Assembly: GCF_003852405.1 (NCBI RefSeq)
Contig: NZ_QAJM01000016.1
Location: forward strand, 322,029 to 386,028
DNA: 64,000 nt
Direction: 5' to 3'
Origin: Pseudomonas sp. KBW05
GTDB taxonomy: Bacteria; Pseudomonadota; Gammaproteobacteria; Pseudomonadales; Pseudomonadaceae
A program made the translations under genes and the position numbers. Below, piece by piece: positions 24,597 to 33,449 of this stretch. The notes below the pieces were generated by a model. The model had not been told where the DNA came from, did not search any database, and saw only the letters and a list, made by a program, of their open reading frames with translations. The number at the start of each line of letters is the position of its first letter. Positions within the stretch are counted from its first letter, which is position 1.

Positions 24597-24614
24597 TGCC
24601 CTGAGACGGGCTTT
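24597..24614 (+). terminator. Small hairpin with T4 in the antiporter/thioesterase gap
   Basis: GCCC-TGAGAC-GGGC followed by TTTT. Only a 4-bp stem, so it may be an attenuator of the thioesterase leader or chance. The rest of the 290-bp divergent gap shows no gene. Confidence 0.25.
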
Positions 24615-24784
24615 TGCAGGTTAACACCGCGACTTCCGGCAGAAAGCCGGTGCAATATATGGAAACAGATCGGCCCAGGCGTGACGGCAAGCCGCCCACC
24701 TGCGTCCCGTTATGGATGGCGCTGCAAAGATTCCAGCACCCGCAGAGGTGCCCCCCAACCAATGCCTACAACCGTGAGTGTGCT

Positions 24785-25261
24785 ATGGAACCCGGAAACG
24801 CCCAACTGTCGATGACGGTGCTGATGACCCCTGATATGGCCAACTTCTCTGGCAATGTCCACGGCGGCACCCTGCTCAAGTACCTCGACGAAGTGGCCTA
24901 CGCCTGTGCGAGCCGTTATGCCGGCCGCTACGTAGTGACATTGTCCGTAGACCAAGTGATTTTTCGCGAGCCGATCCATGTCGGTGAGCTGGTGACCTTC
25001 CTCGCGTCGGTCAACTACACCGGCAACACCTCGATGGAGGTGGGGATCAAGGTGGTCACCGAAAACATCCGCGAGCGCTCGGTGCGTCATACCAACAGCT
25101 GCTTCTTCACCATGGTCGCCGTGGACGACCAACGCAAGCCGGCCGCCGTGCCGCCGTTGCAGCCGCACAACAGCGAAGACAAGCGCCGCTTCGTACAGGC
25201 GCAGCAGCGCCGGCAGATTCGCCAGGAGCTGGAAAAGCGGTATCAGGAAATCAAAGGCTGA
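24785..25261 (+). CDS. Acyl-CoA thioesterase, hotdog fold (YciA-like)
   Basis: A 158-residue cytoplasmic hotdog-fold protein that hydrolyses acyl-CoA thioesters. Signatures are MTPDMANFSGNVHGGTLLKY, LDEVAYACASRYAG and VTLSVDQVIFREPIHVGELV, including the HGG and active-site Asp of the YciA/Acot family. The C-terminal tail is strongly basic and helical (RRFVQAQQRRQIRQELEKR). ATG 24785 is chosen by family start; the frame is open further upstream but without conserved sequence. Confidence 0.88.
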   Translation: MEPGNAQLSMTVLMTPDMANFSGNVHGGTLLKYLDEVAYACASRYAGRYVVTLSVDQVIFREPIHVGELVTFLASVNYTGNTSMEVGIKVVTENIRERSVRHTNSCFFTMVAVDDQRKPAAVPPLQPHNSEDKRRFVQAQQRRQIRQELEKRYQEIKG

Positions 25262-25295
25262 GACACGGCAAAGCTCGACCTGTAAACCCAATCAA

Positions 25296-25388
25296 AATGT
25301 GGGAGCGGGCTTGCTCGCGAAAGCGGTGTGTCAGTCAAAGATGTTCCAACTGAACCACCGTATTCGCGAGCAAGCCCGCTTCCACATT
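25296..25388. repeat. REP-type inverted pair
   Basis: Inverted copies of GGGAGCGGGCTTGCTCGCGA, the second with one change (TCCACA for CCCACA). Same family as 6.3 kb. It lies in the convergent thioesterase/pdxY gap. Confidence 0.85.
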
Positions 25389-25402
25389 TTTGATTTGCGG
25401 TG

Positions 25403-26275
25403 TTACAAGCCTATCGGCGTGGCTTCAAAGCGCACCCGCGGATGGGCAATACGATCCTGGGCCCGCACCAGCTCCAGCTCGTAACTCGCACACGCCTGGG
25501 TTTCCAGCAGCACTTCATGCACCGCCGCGGCAGTGAACTCGAAAGCCGCCACTAGGCTGTCGCCCAGCAACACCCGCGCCAGGAACAACCCCGACGTCAG
25601 ATCACCCACGCCCACCGGCTGACGCGGAAACGCCAGCAACGGCCGGCGCAGGTGCCAGCTGCCATCGTTGGTCACCAGCAGCATCTCGAAACCTTCCGGC
25701 AACTTGCCCGGATAATCCAAGTGTTTAACCAGCACCGCCTTCGGCCCACGCGCCAACAAGGACTTGGCCATGGCCAGGCAATCGAACAGCGACTGCGGCT
25801 TGCGCCCGGCAAAGCTGTCCAGTTCCAGTTGGTTGGGGCACAGGAAGTCAGCCATGGCTGCCGCTTCGTCCAGCAGGAAATCGCTGACTTCCTGGGGCAC
25901 GATGCAGCCCTTTTCCGGGTGACCCATGACCGGGTCGCAGAGGTACAGGGCCTTGGGGTTGATAGCCTTGATGCGCGCCACACCGGTCAGAATCACGCGG
26001 CCCTGGTCGGCACTGCCCAGGTAGCCGGACAGCACCGCATCGCAGTTGCCCAACTCGCCAATCGCCGCAATGCCTTCCACCAGCGCCGGAATTTGCTGCG
26101 GCGCCAACACTTCGCCGGCCCACTGGCCATACTGGGTGTGGTTGGAGAACTGCACCGTGTTCAGCGGCCAGACGTTCACCCCGACGCGCTGCATGGGGAA
26201 CACGGCGGCGCTGTTTCCGGCGTGGCCAAAGACCACATGAGACTGGATCGCAAGCAGATGAGGTGTGCGTTTCAT
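25403..26275 (-). CDS. pdxY: Pyridoxal kinase PdxY
   Basis: A 290-residue ribokinase-fold enzyme phosphorylating pyridoxal to PLP in the vitamin B6 salvage pathway. It opens with [20 protein letters not shown] and [20 protein letters not shown]. It contains CDPVMG and ends with the catalytic-base motif [13 protein letters not shown]. Length and start ([14 protein letters not shown]) match PdxY. Divergent from the DUF3301 gene. Confidence 0.94.
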   Translation of the reverse strand: MKRTPHLLAIQSHVVFGHAGNSAAVFPMQRVGVNVWPLNTVQFSNHTQYGQWAGEVLAPQQIPALVEGIAAIGELGNCDAVLSGYLGSADQGRVILTGVARIKAINPKALYLCDPVMGHPEKGCIVPQEVSDFLLDEAAAMADFLCPNQLELDSFAGRKPQSLFDCLAMAKSLLARGPKAVLVKHLDYPGKLPEGFEMLLVTNDGSWHLRRPLLAFPRQPVGVGDLTSGLFLARVLLGDSLVAAFEFTAAAVHEVLLETQACASYELELVRAQDRIAHPRVRFEATPIGL

Positions 26276-26392
26276 GCAGGGGATTTCCGTAAAGCCGTTG
26301 AAATTCTGGCCGCGCAGTATGCGACTAAACGCAGCCTGTACGACAGACCAGCGACACAGTTAAGCTGCTCTCACTTTGTTGGAGTTTTTCGC

Positions 26393-26788
26393 ATGCTGAC
26401 CCTGGGAAATATCTTCGTGTTGATGCTGCTGGCGACCGGTGCCGCCTGGGTGTGGCACAACCACGGCCTGCGCGAGCGCGCGCTGGAGCGGGTCAAGCAG
26501 CATTGCGCCAAGCTCGACATCGAACTGCTCGACGGCGCCGTGGCGCTCAAGCGCATCGGGTTTGTAAAGGATGCCAAGGGCCGCCGGCGCCTGGCACGCA
26601 TCTACAATTTCGAATTCACCGTGACCGGCGAAAGCCGTCATCCGGGGACCATCACCCAATTCGGCGCCCACAGCGCGCAGATCGAACTGGCGCCCTACCC
26701 GTTCGAGATCAAGACGCCGCTGCCCAGCGCCGACGTGATCGAGCTCAGCCAATGGCGCCAGGACCACGCCAGCAAGAACCGTCACTGA
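26393..26788 (+). CDS. DUF3301 small membrane-anchored protein
   Basis: A 131-residue protein with one N-terminal membrane helix (LGNIFVLMLLATGAAWVW) and a basic soluble domain containing GFVKDAKGRRRLARIYNFEF. This fits the DUF3301 family of unknown function, usually single-anchor inner-membrane proteins. GGAG lies 8 bp before ATG 26393. Its last 7 bp overlap the convergent COG0523 gene. Confidence 0.78.
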   Translation: MLTLGNIFVLMLLATGAAWVWHNHGLRERALERVKQHCAKLDIELLDGAVALKRIGFVKDAKGRRRLARIYNFEFTVTGESRHPGTITQFGAHSAQIELAPYPFEIKTPLPSADVIELSQWRQDHASKNRH

Positions 26789-27753
26789 CGACAGGCGGCC
26801 AGCGCGGCCTGTAGCGCCGCCACGTCCTGTGGCGCGCTGAAGATCAATTCGATACGCGAATCGCGACGCCATTCGCTGGGTTGCCAGGTGAGCGGGCTGT
26901 TATCCACCGCATTGGCGCTGACCCAGCCTTCACCGCTGTGGATAACCAGTTTGGCGCGGCGCCATTCAAGGTTTTCCAACCACTGTTGCAGGCGCTGAGT
27001 GTCGAATTGCTGGCTCGGATGCCAGCGCCAGCCGATGCTCCAACCGCCCTCTTGGGCCTGACTCAGGCAGATTGGCAGCACGGGGTCGCTCCAGATCGCC
27101 GGCATTTGCGCGAGGCCTTTGGGGACTGCGAAGTTATCCACAGCGCTGCCCGCCTTCGCATTCAGGCCTGGCAGCTGCGCCAGAGGCAACTGCGCCTGAC
27201 GCGTCCAGTAATGCGGGCAATCAGGCAATTGCCGTTCGACAGCCTGGCGCTGCGCGGCGTCCAGCCCTTCTTCCTTGTTCAACACCAACAACCCCGCACT
27301 GGCCAGCGCTTCTTGTTGCGCCTGCGGCAAAGGTTTGCCCGCCGCCAGGGCTTGGGCATCCAGCACCAGCACGCACGGCTGAACCGCCAGCACGTCCTGC
27401 CACGGCGCCGCCTTGAGTTGCTTGAGCAACTGCGCAGGATGGCCCAGCCCCGACGGTTCGATAAACAGCCGATCCGGCTTGGCCTTACGCAGCAAACGGC
27501 CCAGGCCGACCTGGAACGGTGCGCCATTCACACAGCACAGGCAGCCGCCGGCGACTTCGCCCAAGGCAATGCCGTCGTCATCCAGGGTCAATAGCGCGGC
27601 GTCCAGGCCAATCTGCCCAAACTCGTTGATCAACACGGCCCAACGTTCGTTGGCCGGACGTTGGGCGAGCAGGTGCTTGATCAGGCTGGTCTTGCCGGCG
27701 CCCAGGGGACCGGCAATCACATGGGTGGGAATGTTCTGCAACATGGAAGGCAT
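26782..27753 (-). CDS. COG0523/CobW-family GTPase (putative zinc metallochaperone)
   Basis: A 323-residue G3E GTPase with Walker A GPLGAGKTS, the metal-binding CLCC motif in GGCLCCVNG and a C-terminal CobW domain. COG0523 proteins are proposed to deliver zinc to client enzymes during zinc scarcity. It is the last gene of the minus-strand run dksA2-zigA-DUF1826-this gene, 35 bp after DUF1826, so it is probably under the Zur box at 30.1 kb. ATG 27753 is used; ATG 27744 is an alternative. Confidence 0.85.
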   Translation of the reverse strand: MPSMLQNIPTHVIAGPLGAGKTSLIKHLLAQRPANERWAVLINEFGQIGLDAALLTLDDDGIALGEVAGGCLCCVNGAPFQVGLGRLLRKAKPDRLFIEPSGLGHPAQLLKQLKAAPWQDVLAVQPCVLVLDAQALAAGKPLPQAQQEALASAGLLVLNKEEGLDAAQRQAVERQLPDCPHYWTRQAQLPLAQLPGLNAKAGSAVDNFAVPKGLAQMPAIWSDPVLPICLSQAQEGGWSIGWRWHPSQQFDTQRLQQWLENLEWRRAKLVIHSGEGWVSANAVDNSPLTWQPSEWRRDSRIELIFSAPQDVAALQAALAACRQ

Positions 27754-27788
27754 CGTTCAGGCCGTGTAGAGGGTTTGATCCTACGCGG

Positions 27789-28433
27789 TTATGCGAGCCA
27801 ATCCAGCGTCAGGATCAAGCGGCGCTCGTCCGTTTTTAACGCGGGCGAACGGTGGATCAGGCCATGACCTTCGTTACCGTGCCATTTGGTGCCCTTGAGC
27901 AGCGCGACTTCGCCGCAGTGGATCTGCTCGATCCGCTCGCTCGGTTCGGCGTCTGCCTGGCTCAACTGACGGCGGTCCATCACTCCCTCGCGCAACCACT
28001 GGCTGCCAATGCCGGCGTAGGTGGTGATCAGCCGCACCGGCACGTGATCGACGTGAAAACGCGGGCACATGGCCTTGTCCAACAGGCGCAGGCGCACGCC
28101 AATGCGCTTGGCGCCCAGCAGGCAGGCAAACGCGCTGACCAGCCACGAGACATCGGCGATAAAGCCCTCGTAGCCTTCAAGATCACGACAACTGGACGCC
28201 AGGTCCTGCAAGTTCGGCACGGCATCCTCGCTGTCGAGCTCGATCACCATCGAATCGGCCAACGGTTCGTTGAGCGACACCAGCAAGGCACCGAACTCGG
28301 CGATGTGCAGGGGCAACTGACGCTGCCACAGCGCCAGGTTCACACCGTCTTCGAGGATATCGGACAGGGCCAGCGGGGTTTCCCCACGGGTCTGGCGAAT
28401 CACGGGACGCAGGGGGATTACCGGGGCGAGCAT
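27789..28433 (-). CDS. DUF1826 protein of the zinc-starvation operon
   Basis: A 214-residue cytoplasmic protein. The conserved pieces RFHVDHVPVRLITTYAGIGS and LLKGTKWHGNEGHGLIHRSP carry several His residues, compatible with metal binding. The family has no established function but is repeatedly linked to COG0523 and Zur. Its ATG overlaps the TGA of the upstream GTPase gene (ATGA), implying translational coupling. Confidence 0.82.
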   Translation of the reverse strand: MLAPVIPLRPVIRQTRGETPLALSDILEDGVNLALWQRQLPLHIAEFGALLVSLNEPLADSMVIELDSEDAVPNLQDLASSCRDLEGYEGFIADVSWLVSAFACLLGAKRIGVRLRLLDKAMCPRFHVDHVPVRLITTYAGIGSQWLREGVMDRRQLSQADAEPSERIEQIHCGEVALLKGTKWHGNEGHGLIHRSPALKTDERRLILTLDWLA

Positions 28434-29641
28434 CAGGCGGCTGCCTCCTCATACCAAGGGCCAAAAGGATCGGCCAGCAAGCGCCAACCTTCGACGCCCA
28501 GGGCCATTTCTTCATCGTTGAGCAGGCAGGCGTCCAGTTCGGCGCGCATGGCGGCGAAGTCAATGTTCTGCCCGATAAACACCAGTTCCTGGCGGCAGTC
28601 GCCGGTGCTCAGTTGCCAATTACCCATGATCGCCGCGACATTTTCTTCGTCCTGTGGCCACTGGCTTTTGGGCACGAAGCGCCACCAGCGTCCGGCAAAA
28701 CCATGGCGCATCAGGCCACCGGCCTGAGACCAACTGCCAGCGTCCTGGTGCTTGCTGGCCAGCCAGAAAAAGCCCTTGGAGCGCAGCAGTTTGCCGTTGA
28801 CCCAAGGGCGGTCGATAAAATCGAAAAAGCGCTGTGGATGGAACGGCCGGCGCGCGCGGTAAGCGGTGGACGCGATGCCGTACTCTTCGGTTTCCGGCAC
28901 ATGTTCGCCGCGCAATTCCTGCAACCAGCCCGGGGCCTGGGCCGCACGTTCGAAGTCGAAGCGCCCGGTGTTGAGGATCTTATGCAGCGGCACTTCGCCC
29001 ATGACCATCGGGATGATTTCGGCCTGGGCGTTGAGGCGTTCCAGGATCGCCATCAGCTCTTCGCGTTCGCGGCTGCTGATCAGGTCGATCTTGCTGATCA
29101 GGATCACGTCGGCGAATTCGATCTGTTCGATCAGCAGGTCGGTGATCGAGCGCTCGTCCTCTTCGCCGAGGGTTTCGCCGCGCGAAGCCAGGCTTTCGGC
29201 GGCCTGGTAGTCGAGCAGGAAGTTCATGCCATCGACCACCGTGACCATGGTGTCCAGGCGGGCGATGTCGGCCAGGCTTTGTTCGTTTTCATCGCGAAAG
29301 GTGAAGGTTTCGGCCACGGGCAGCGGTTCGGAAATGCCGGTGGACTCGATCAGCAGGTAATCGAAACGACCTTCCTTGGCGAGTTTTCCCACTTCCAGCA
29401 GCAGGTCTTCACGCAAGGTGCAGCAGATGCAGCCGTTGCTCATCTCTACCAGTTTTTCTTCGGCGCGGTTGAGGGTGACGTCGCGCTGGACCTCGCTGCC
29501 ATCGATGTTGATTTCGCTCATGTCGTTGACGATCACCGCCACCCGCAGGTTTTCGCGGTTGCGCAGAACGTAATTGAGCAGCGTGCTTTTACCGGCGCCG
29601 AGAAAACCGGACAACACAGTAACGGGGAGACGATTGGGCAT
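28433..29641 (-). CDS. zigA: ZigA-type COG0523 GTPase (zinc metallochaperone)
   Basis: A 402-residue G3E GTPase. It has Walker [10 protein letters not shown], the metal site [12 protein letters not shown], the SKIDL guanine motif and a long CobW C-terminal domain ([33 protein letters not shown]). ZigA-type proteins are Zur-regulated and thought to pass zinc to essential enzymes. ATG 29641 has GAGGAA 7 bp upstream. It lies 25 bp downstream of dksA2 and overlaps DUF1826 by 1 bp. Confidence 0.88.
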   Translation of the reverse strand: MPNRLPVTVLSGFLGAGKSTLLNYVLRNRENLRVAVIVNDMSEINIDGSEVQRDVTLNRAEEKLVEMSNGCICCTLREDLLLEVGKLAKEGRFDYLLIESTGISEPLPVAETFTFRDENEQSLADIARLDTMVTVVDGMNFLLDYQAAESLASRGETLGEEDERSITDLLIEQIEFADVILISKIDLISSREREELMAILERLNAQAEIIPMVMGEVPLHKILNTGRFDFERAAQAPGWLQELRGEHVPETEEYGIASTAYRARRPFHPQRFFDFIDRPWVNGKLLRSKGFFWLASKHQDAGSWSQAGGLMRHGFAGRWWRFVPKSQWPQDEENVAAIMGNWQLSTGDCRQELVFIGQNIDFAAMRAELDACLLNDEEMALGVEGWRLLADPFGPWYEEAAA

Positions 29642-29666
29642 CAGGTATTCCTCATCAGGTGGCTGG

Positions 29667-30071
29667 TCAAATCGCCCGTTTATGGCGTTCGCGCAGCTCT
29701 TCACGTTCTTTGGCTTCGATACACAGGGTGGCGGTAGGACGTAGCAACAAGCGCTGTAGGCCGATGGGCTCGCCGGTTTCACGGCACCAGCCGTATTCAC
29801 CACGGGCGAGCAGTTCGAAGGCGTCGTCGATCTTGTCCAGCAGCTTCTTTTCGCGCTCCAGCAGGCGCAGTTGCCATTGCCGTTGTTCTTCAGCGCTGCC
29901 CACATCGGCGGGGTCGCTGTTGGGTTCCTGCTCGCGCAGCAACTGGAACTCGGCGTCGATGCGCGCTTGCAGCTCATTGCGCTGGGCCAACAGCAGTTCG
30001 CGGAAGAAGCCCTGCTGGGCTTCATTCATGTAGTCGGCGGGCGGTTGGGCCAGCAGGTCTTGTTCAGTCAT
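29667..30071 (-). CDS. dksA2: DksA2, zinc-independent DksA paralogue
   Basis: A 134-residue DksA/TraR-family protein that binds the RNA polymerase secondary channel and, with ppGpp, tunes rRNA and amino-acid promoters. The coiled coil is visible (LLREQEP... to [19 protein letters not shown]). The zinc-finger region is degenerate: CRET and CIEA keep the first Cys of each pair but lose the second (Thr and Ala). This is the hallmark of DksA2, which replaces zinc-dependent DksA in zinc starvation. A perfect Zur box lies 34 bp upstream. No strong Shine-Dalgarno is visible before ATG 30071. Confidence 0.93.
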   Translation of the reverse strand: MTEQDLLAQPPADYMNEAQQGFFRELLLAQRNELQARIDAEFQLLREQEPNSDPADVGSAEEQRQWQLRLLEREKKLLDKIDDAFELLARGEYGWCRETGEPIGLQRLLLRPTATLCIEAKEREELRERHKRAI

Positions 30072-30104
30072 GGGGAGCGGTTCACGGGTCAGGCTGTGCT
30101 TTTA

Positions 30105-30119
30105 TGTTATAGTATAACA
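30105..30119. promoter_or_regulatory. Zur box between dksA2 and the small secreted-protein gene
   Basis: TGTTATAGTATAACA is a perfect palindrome around one base and matches the GTTATA-n-TATAAC Zur consensus. It can serve both divergent transcription units (dksA2 operon to the left, the secreted protein to the right). Confidence 0.9.
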
Positions 30120-30197
30120 ATACAAATAAGCCAATCCCCCTTGCTCGCCACGACGAAGGGCGCAATGCTTGAGCACTTTCCAGCCCTGAGAAACCCT

Positions 30198-30566
30198 ATG
30201 AAATACCTGGCGTGCGCCCTGTTATTGGCCGTGGCAGGCCCGGCCTGCGCGCAAGTGCCGAGCCTGCTGGCGACATGCACCCGCAGCGCCAACCTGCTGG
30301 CCTGCGTGGACCCGCAAGGCAATGCCTACAGCGTGGCTACGGTGGGCAGCACCACGTATTTGCGCGGTTTCGAGGTGGTCGGCAAACGCCGTTGGGCACA
30401 GACCAACAGCCGTTATGGGCAACTGACGTTTTTTACCGGGCTGGCCTCGGACGGTGAGGCGTGGGTGGGCTACACACGGCGTGTGGGCTGGACCACGATC
30501 AACCGGTTTTCCAGTTCCGGTGGTTCCAGCGCCAAATTCACCTGCAGCCGGATTACCGGTTGTTAG
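30198..30566 (+). CDS. Small secreted/periplasmic protein of the Zur island (PA5537-like position)
   Basis: A 122-residue protein with signal peptide MKYLACALLLAVAGPACAQ and a mature part with four Cys (LLATCTRSANLLACVDPQG near the N-terminus, KFTCSRITGC at the C-terminus), likely two disulfides. The composition is Ser/Gly/Tyr-rich and no known family is recognised. It sits between dksA2 and the amidase gene, as an unnamed gene does in P. aeruginosa. It shares the divergent Zur box, so a role in zinc limitation is inferred. ATG 30198 starts the signal peptide; ATG 30165 is an alternative. It overlaps the convergent amidase gene by 4 bp. Confidence 0.7.
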   Translation: MKYLACALLLAVAGPACAQVPSLLATCTRSANLLACVDPQGNAYSVATVGSTTYLRGFEVVGKRRWAQTNSRYGQLTFFTGLASDGEAWVGYTRRVGWTTINRFSSSGGSSAKFTCSRITGC

Positions 30567-31765
30567 ACCTGGACGGCCTTCTGTTCCTGGGCCCAGGCCA
30601 TGTAGCTGTTCATCGGTGGATTCTTCTGGAAGTACTTTTTCAACCCGTCGAACAGACCATCCGCGACCGCCTGTTGATGACGCGCCGTGACCAGGCGTTC
30701 AGCGTCCCGGGTGTTGGAGATAAACCCGGTCTCCACCAGGATCGACGGCACGTCCGGTGACTTGAGCACCGCGAATCCAGCCTGTTCCACGCGCTTCTGA
30801 TGCAGGGTGGTGATGCCTTCCAGGCTGCCCAGGATCGAGCTGCCCAATTGCAGGCTGGAGGCGATGGTGGCGTTCATCGACATGTCGAGAATCACCCCCG
30901 CCAACATCGGATCCTTGTCCTTGAGGTTGAGCAGCGTGGTGGCGCCCAGCAAATCCGCACCGTTCTCACGCTGTGCCATGAAGCGCGCCGTGGCAGACGT
31001 CGCGCCCCCTTCCGACAACGCATACACCGACGCCCCAGAAGCCGTCAGCCGTGGCGCGGCATCCGCATGCACCGAGATGAACATATCGGCCTTGTGCTGG
31101 CGGGCGATATCCACGCGTTTGCGCAGCGGCACGAAGAAATCGTCGTTGCGCACCAACTTCACGTCAAAGCCCTTCTCGCGCTTCAAACGCTTGGCCAGCA
31201 ACTGAGCAATGGACAGCACCACGTCTTTTTCGCGCTGGCCTTTGGAGCCGATAGCGCCTGGGTCTTTGCCGCCGTGGCCGGGGTCGACCACCACGATGAT
31301 GTCACGCTTGGGGTGCGCCTTGTCCGTGATGGGCGCGGGCTCAGCGGCGATTTGCCGAGGCGCGTGGGTGCTGCTGGTCAAGTCCAGCACCAGGCGATGA
31401 CCTTGGCCATCCTGCGGCGGCAATAGAAAGCTGTTGAGCTGCATCGGCGCGGCCAGGTCCAGCACGATGCGCGTGTCCGCCTTGCCGAAGTGCCCCGAGC
31501 GGATCGACGTGATGCCGCTGTTCTTCAAGGCCAACTGCGAAAAATCACCACTGAGCCCGGCACCGCTCAGGTCGATGATCAAGCGCTCCGGCGAGGTCAG
31601 GGAAAAGGTCTTGTACTGCACCGGCCCGCTGAGATCGAACACCAAGCGCAGCTTGTCCGCCGAGCGCCACAGGCGCGCATTGCTGATCTGCGTGGCGTGG
31701 GCCGCAAACGGCAAGGTGAACAGTGGGCTAACCAGGAGCAGGTTGAGGAGCTGACGTCTGTGCAT
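30563..31765 (-). CDS. amiA: N-acetylmuramoyl-L-alanine amidase (AmiA/AmiC type)
   Basis: A 400-residue periplasmic zinc amidase that cleaves the peptide stem from peptidoglycan. The signal peptide MHRRQLLNLLLVSPLFTLPF has twin Arg, so Tat export is possible, as for E. coli AmiA/AmiC. An AMIN domain lies at ~25-135. The Amidase_3 domain (~170-390) has metal and catalytic motifs VVDPGHGGKDPGA, ISVHADA and ILVETGFISN. It is the Zur-island amidase paralogue of Pseudomonas. Divergent from folE2, with a Zur box 83 bp upstream. Confidence 0.92.
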   Translation of the reverse strand: MHRRQLLNLLLVSPLFTLPFAAHATQISNARLWRSADKLRLVFDLSGPVQYKTFSLTSPERLIIDLSGAGLSGDFSQLALKNSGITSIRSGHFGKADTRIVLDLAAPMQLNSFLLPPQDGQGHRLVLDLTSSTHAPRQIAAEPAPITDKAHPKRDIIVVVDPGHGGKDPGAIGSKGQREKDVVLSIAQLLAKRLKREKGFDVKLVRNDDFFVPLRKRVDIARQHKADMFISVHADAAPRLTASGASVYALSEGGATSATARFMAQRENGADLLGATTLLNLKDKDPMLAGVILDMSMNATIASSLQLGSSILGSLEGITTLHQKRVEQAGFAVLKSPDVPSILVETGFISNTRDAERLVTARHQQAVADGLFDGLKKYFQKNPPMNSYMAWAQEQKAVQV

Positions 31766-31847
31766 GACAAATACCGCAGATAAAGGAGCGTCCGTACTCG
31801 ACAGGGCTGAAAAAAGGCAGGAGCAGAATATTCATCGTCGACTCTAT

Positions 31848-31862
31848 TGTTATACTATAACA
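31848..31862. promoter_or_regulatory. Zur box between amiA and folE2
   Basis: TGTTATACTATAACA is a perfect Zur palindrome, differing from the first box only at the central base. It is 32 bp upstream of folE2 and probably also controls amiA. Confidence 0.9.
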
Positions 31863-31893
31863 TGTCTAATTATTGCCAACGATGGACCTGCTT

Positions 31894-32784
31894 ATGAATG
31901 CGCTGACTCTGCCGGATATCGCCGCGCAGGCTTCACGCCAAGCCTTGCCACTCGACTGGGTAGGCATGTGCGGCATCGCCCTGCCGATCCTGATCGACGG
32001 CCAACGCCTCAGCGCCCGCGCCGATGCCGGCGTCAGCCTGGACGACGGCGAAGCCCGTGGCATCCATATGTCGCGCCTGTACCTGGCGCTGGAGATGCTA
32101 GAGCAGCAGCCGCTTACGCCTGCACTTCTGCGTAATGTACTGCAGCGTTTCCTCGACACACATGAAGGTTTATCTAAGAACGCCTACCTGCGTATCCACA
32201 CCGACTTGCTGCTCAAGCGCCCGGCGCTGATCAGCCCGTTGGCCGGCTGGAAAGCCTACCCGGTGAGCCTCGAAGCGCGCCTGGAAAATCAGATGTTCCA
32301 CGTGGAACTAAAAATTGACGTTACCTACTCGTCTACCTGCCCTTGCTCCGCCGCCCTCGCCAGGCAGTTGATTCAGCAGCAATTTCTCGACGACTTCAGC
32401 AACACGCCGCTCAAGCATGAAGACATCCTGAACTGGCTGGGCAGCGCCAGCGGCATCGTCGCGACGCCCCACAGCCAGCGCAGCACTGCGCAACTAAGTA
32501 TCCAATTGCAAGGCTCAGACCTGGCACTGACTGAGTTGATCGACCACGCCGAAGCCGCCCTCGGCACCGCCGTACAAACCGCCGTAAAACGTGCGGACGA
32601 ACAAGCCTTCGCCCTGGCCAACGGGCAGAACCTGATGTTCTGCGAAGACGCCGCCCGCCGCCTGAACCTCGCCTTGAAACGCTCGGATGCCGTCAAAGCC
32701 TTCCACTTGAAAGTGATCCACGCCGAAAGCCTGCACGCGCACGATGCCGTGGCTGAAAGCCGCTGGACGAGACACCCTGAATGA
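31894..32784 (+). CDS. folE2: GTP cyclohydrolase IB FolE2
   Basis: A 296-residue type IB GTP cyclohydrolase, the first step of folate synthesis. Unlike FolE it does not depend strictly on zinc, so it serves under zinc limitation. Signatures are YSSTCPCSAALARQL, with the active-site Cys in TCPC, and TPHSQRSTAQL. ATG 31894 (MNALTLPDIAAQ) is chosen by family start; a TTG at 31873 and ATG at 31882 lie upstream in frame. It leads an operon of seven genes and overlaps the next by 4 bp. Confidence 0.93.
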   Translation: MNALTLPDIAAQASRQALPLDWVGMCGIALPILIDGQRLSARADAGVSLDDGEARGIHMSRLYLALEMLEQQPLTPALLRNVLQRFLDTHEGLSKNAYLRIHTDLLLKRPALISPLAGWKAYPVSLEARLENQMFHVELKIDVTYSSTCPCSAALARQLIQQQFLDDFSNTPLKHEDILNWLGSASGIVATPHSQRSTAQLSIQLQGSDLALTELIDHAEAALGTAVQTAVKRADEQAFALANGQNLMFCEDAARRLNLALKRSDAVKAFHLKVIHAESLHAHDAVAESRWTRHPE

Positions 32785-33449
32785 TCACCTGCACCGCATT
32801 ACGCTGGGGCGCGCCAGGCCAGCCGCTGACACCCGCCCTGGATCTCACCCTGCAACCAGGCAGCCTCACCGGCATCATCGGCGCCAACGGCACCGGCAAA
32901 AGCAGCCTGCTCAAAGTCATCGCCGGCCTGCAAAAGCCGCTGGCGGGCAAAGTCAGCGTGGACGTTCCACGGCGTGGCGGCCTGTCTTTCCTGCCCCAGC
33001 AACAACACCTCGACCGCCAGTTCCCCATCAGCCTGCAAGAGTTGGTCGCCGCTGGCTTTTGGGGCACGAAGCTCTCGCCCCAACAACGCAGCCAGCGCCT
33101 TGAAGCAGTGCTGGAAGACTGGTGCCTCAGCGGCCTGCAACATCGCCCATTGATGGCCTTGTCCGGCGGCGAACTGCAACGCGCCCTGCTCGCCCGCATG
33201 AGCCTGGCCGAAGCACCGGTGCTGCTGCTTGACGAACCCCACGCCGCCCTCGACGAAGACGGCCAGGCGCTGTGCTGGAAACATATCCACGCCTGGCACG
33301 ACGAAGGCCGCACATTGATCGTGGTCTGTCACGACCTGGCCTCGGTGCGCCAGCACACCCAGCAAGTGGTGCAGATCAAAAGCACCGGCTGCCTGTTCGG
33401 CAACAGCAAAGAGCTGATCCGCCCACAAGCTCAAATGCAGGTGGCCTGA
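32781..33449 (+). CDS. Metal ABC transporter ATP-binding protein (ZnuC-like)
   Basis: A 222-residue ABC ATPase with Walker A GANGTGKSS, the signature LSGGE and Walker B VLLLDEPHAALD. It is short, as in manganese/zinc importers. It energises uptake with the next two genes. ATG overlaps the folE2 stop (ATGA), showing coupling within the Zur operon. Confidence 0.9.
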   Translation: MITCTALRWGAPGQPLTPALDLTLQPGSLTGIIGANGTGKSSLLKVIAGLQKPLAGKVSVDVPRRGGLSFLPQQQHLDRQFPISLQELVAAGFWGTKLSPQQRSQRLEAVLEDWCLSGLQHRPLMALSGGELQRALLARMSLAEAPVLLLDEPHAALDEDGQALCWKHIHAWHDEGRTLIVVCHDLASVRQHTQQVVQIKSTGCLFGNSKELIRPQAQMQVA

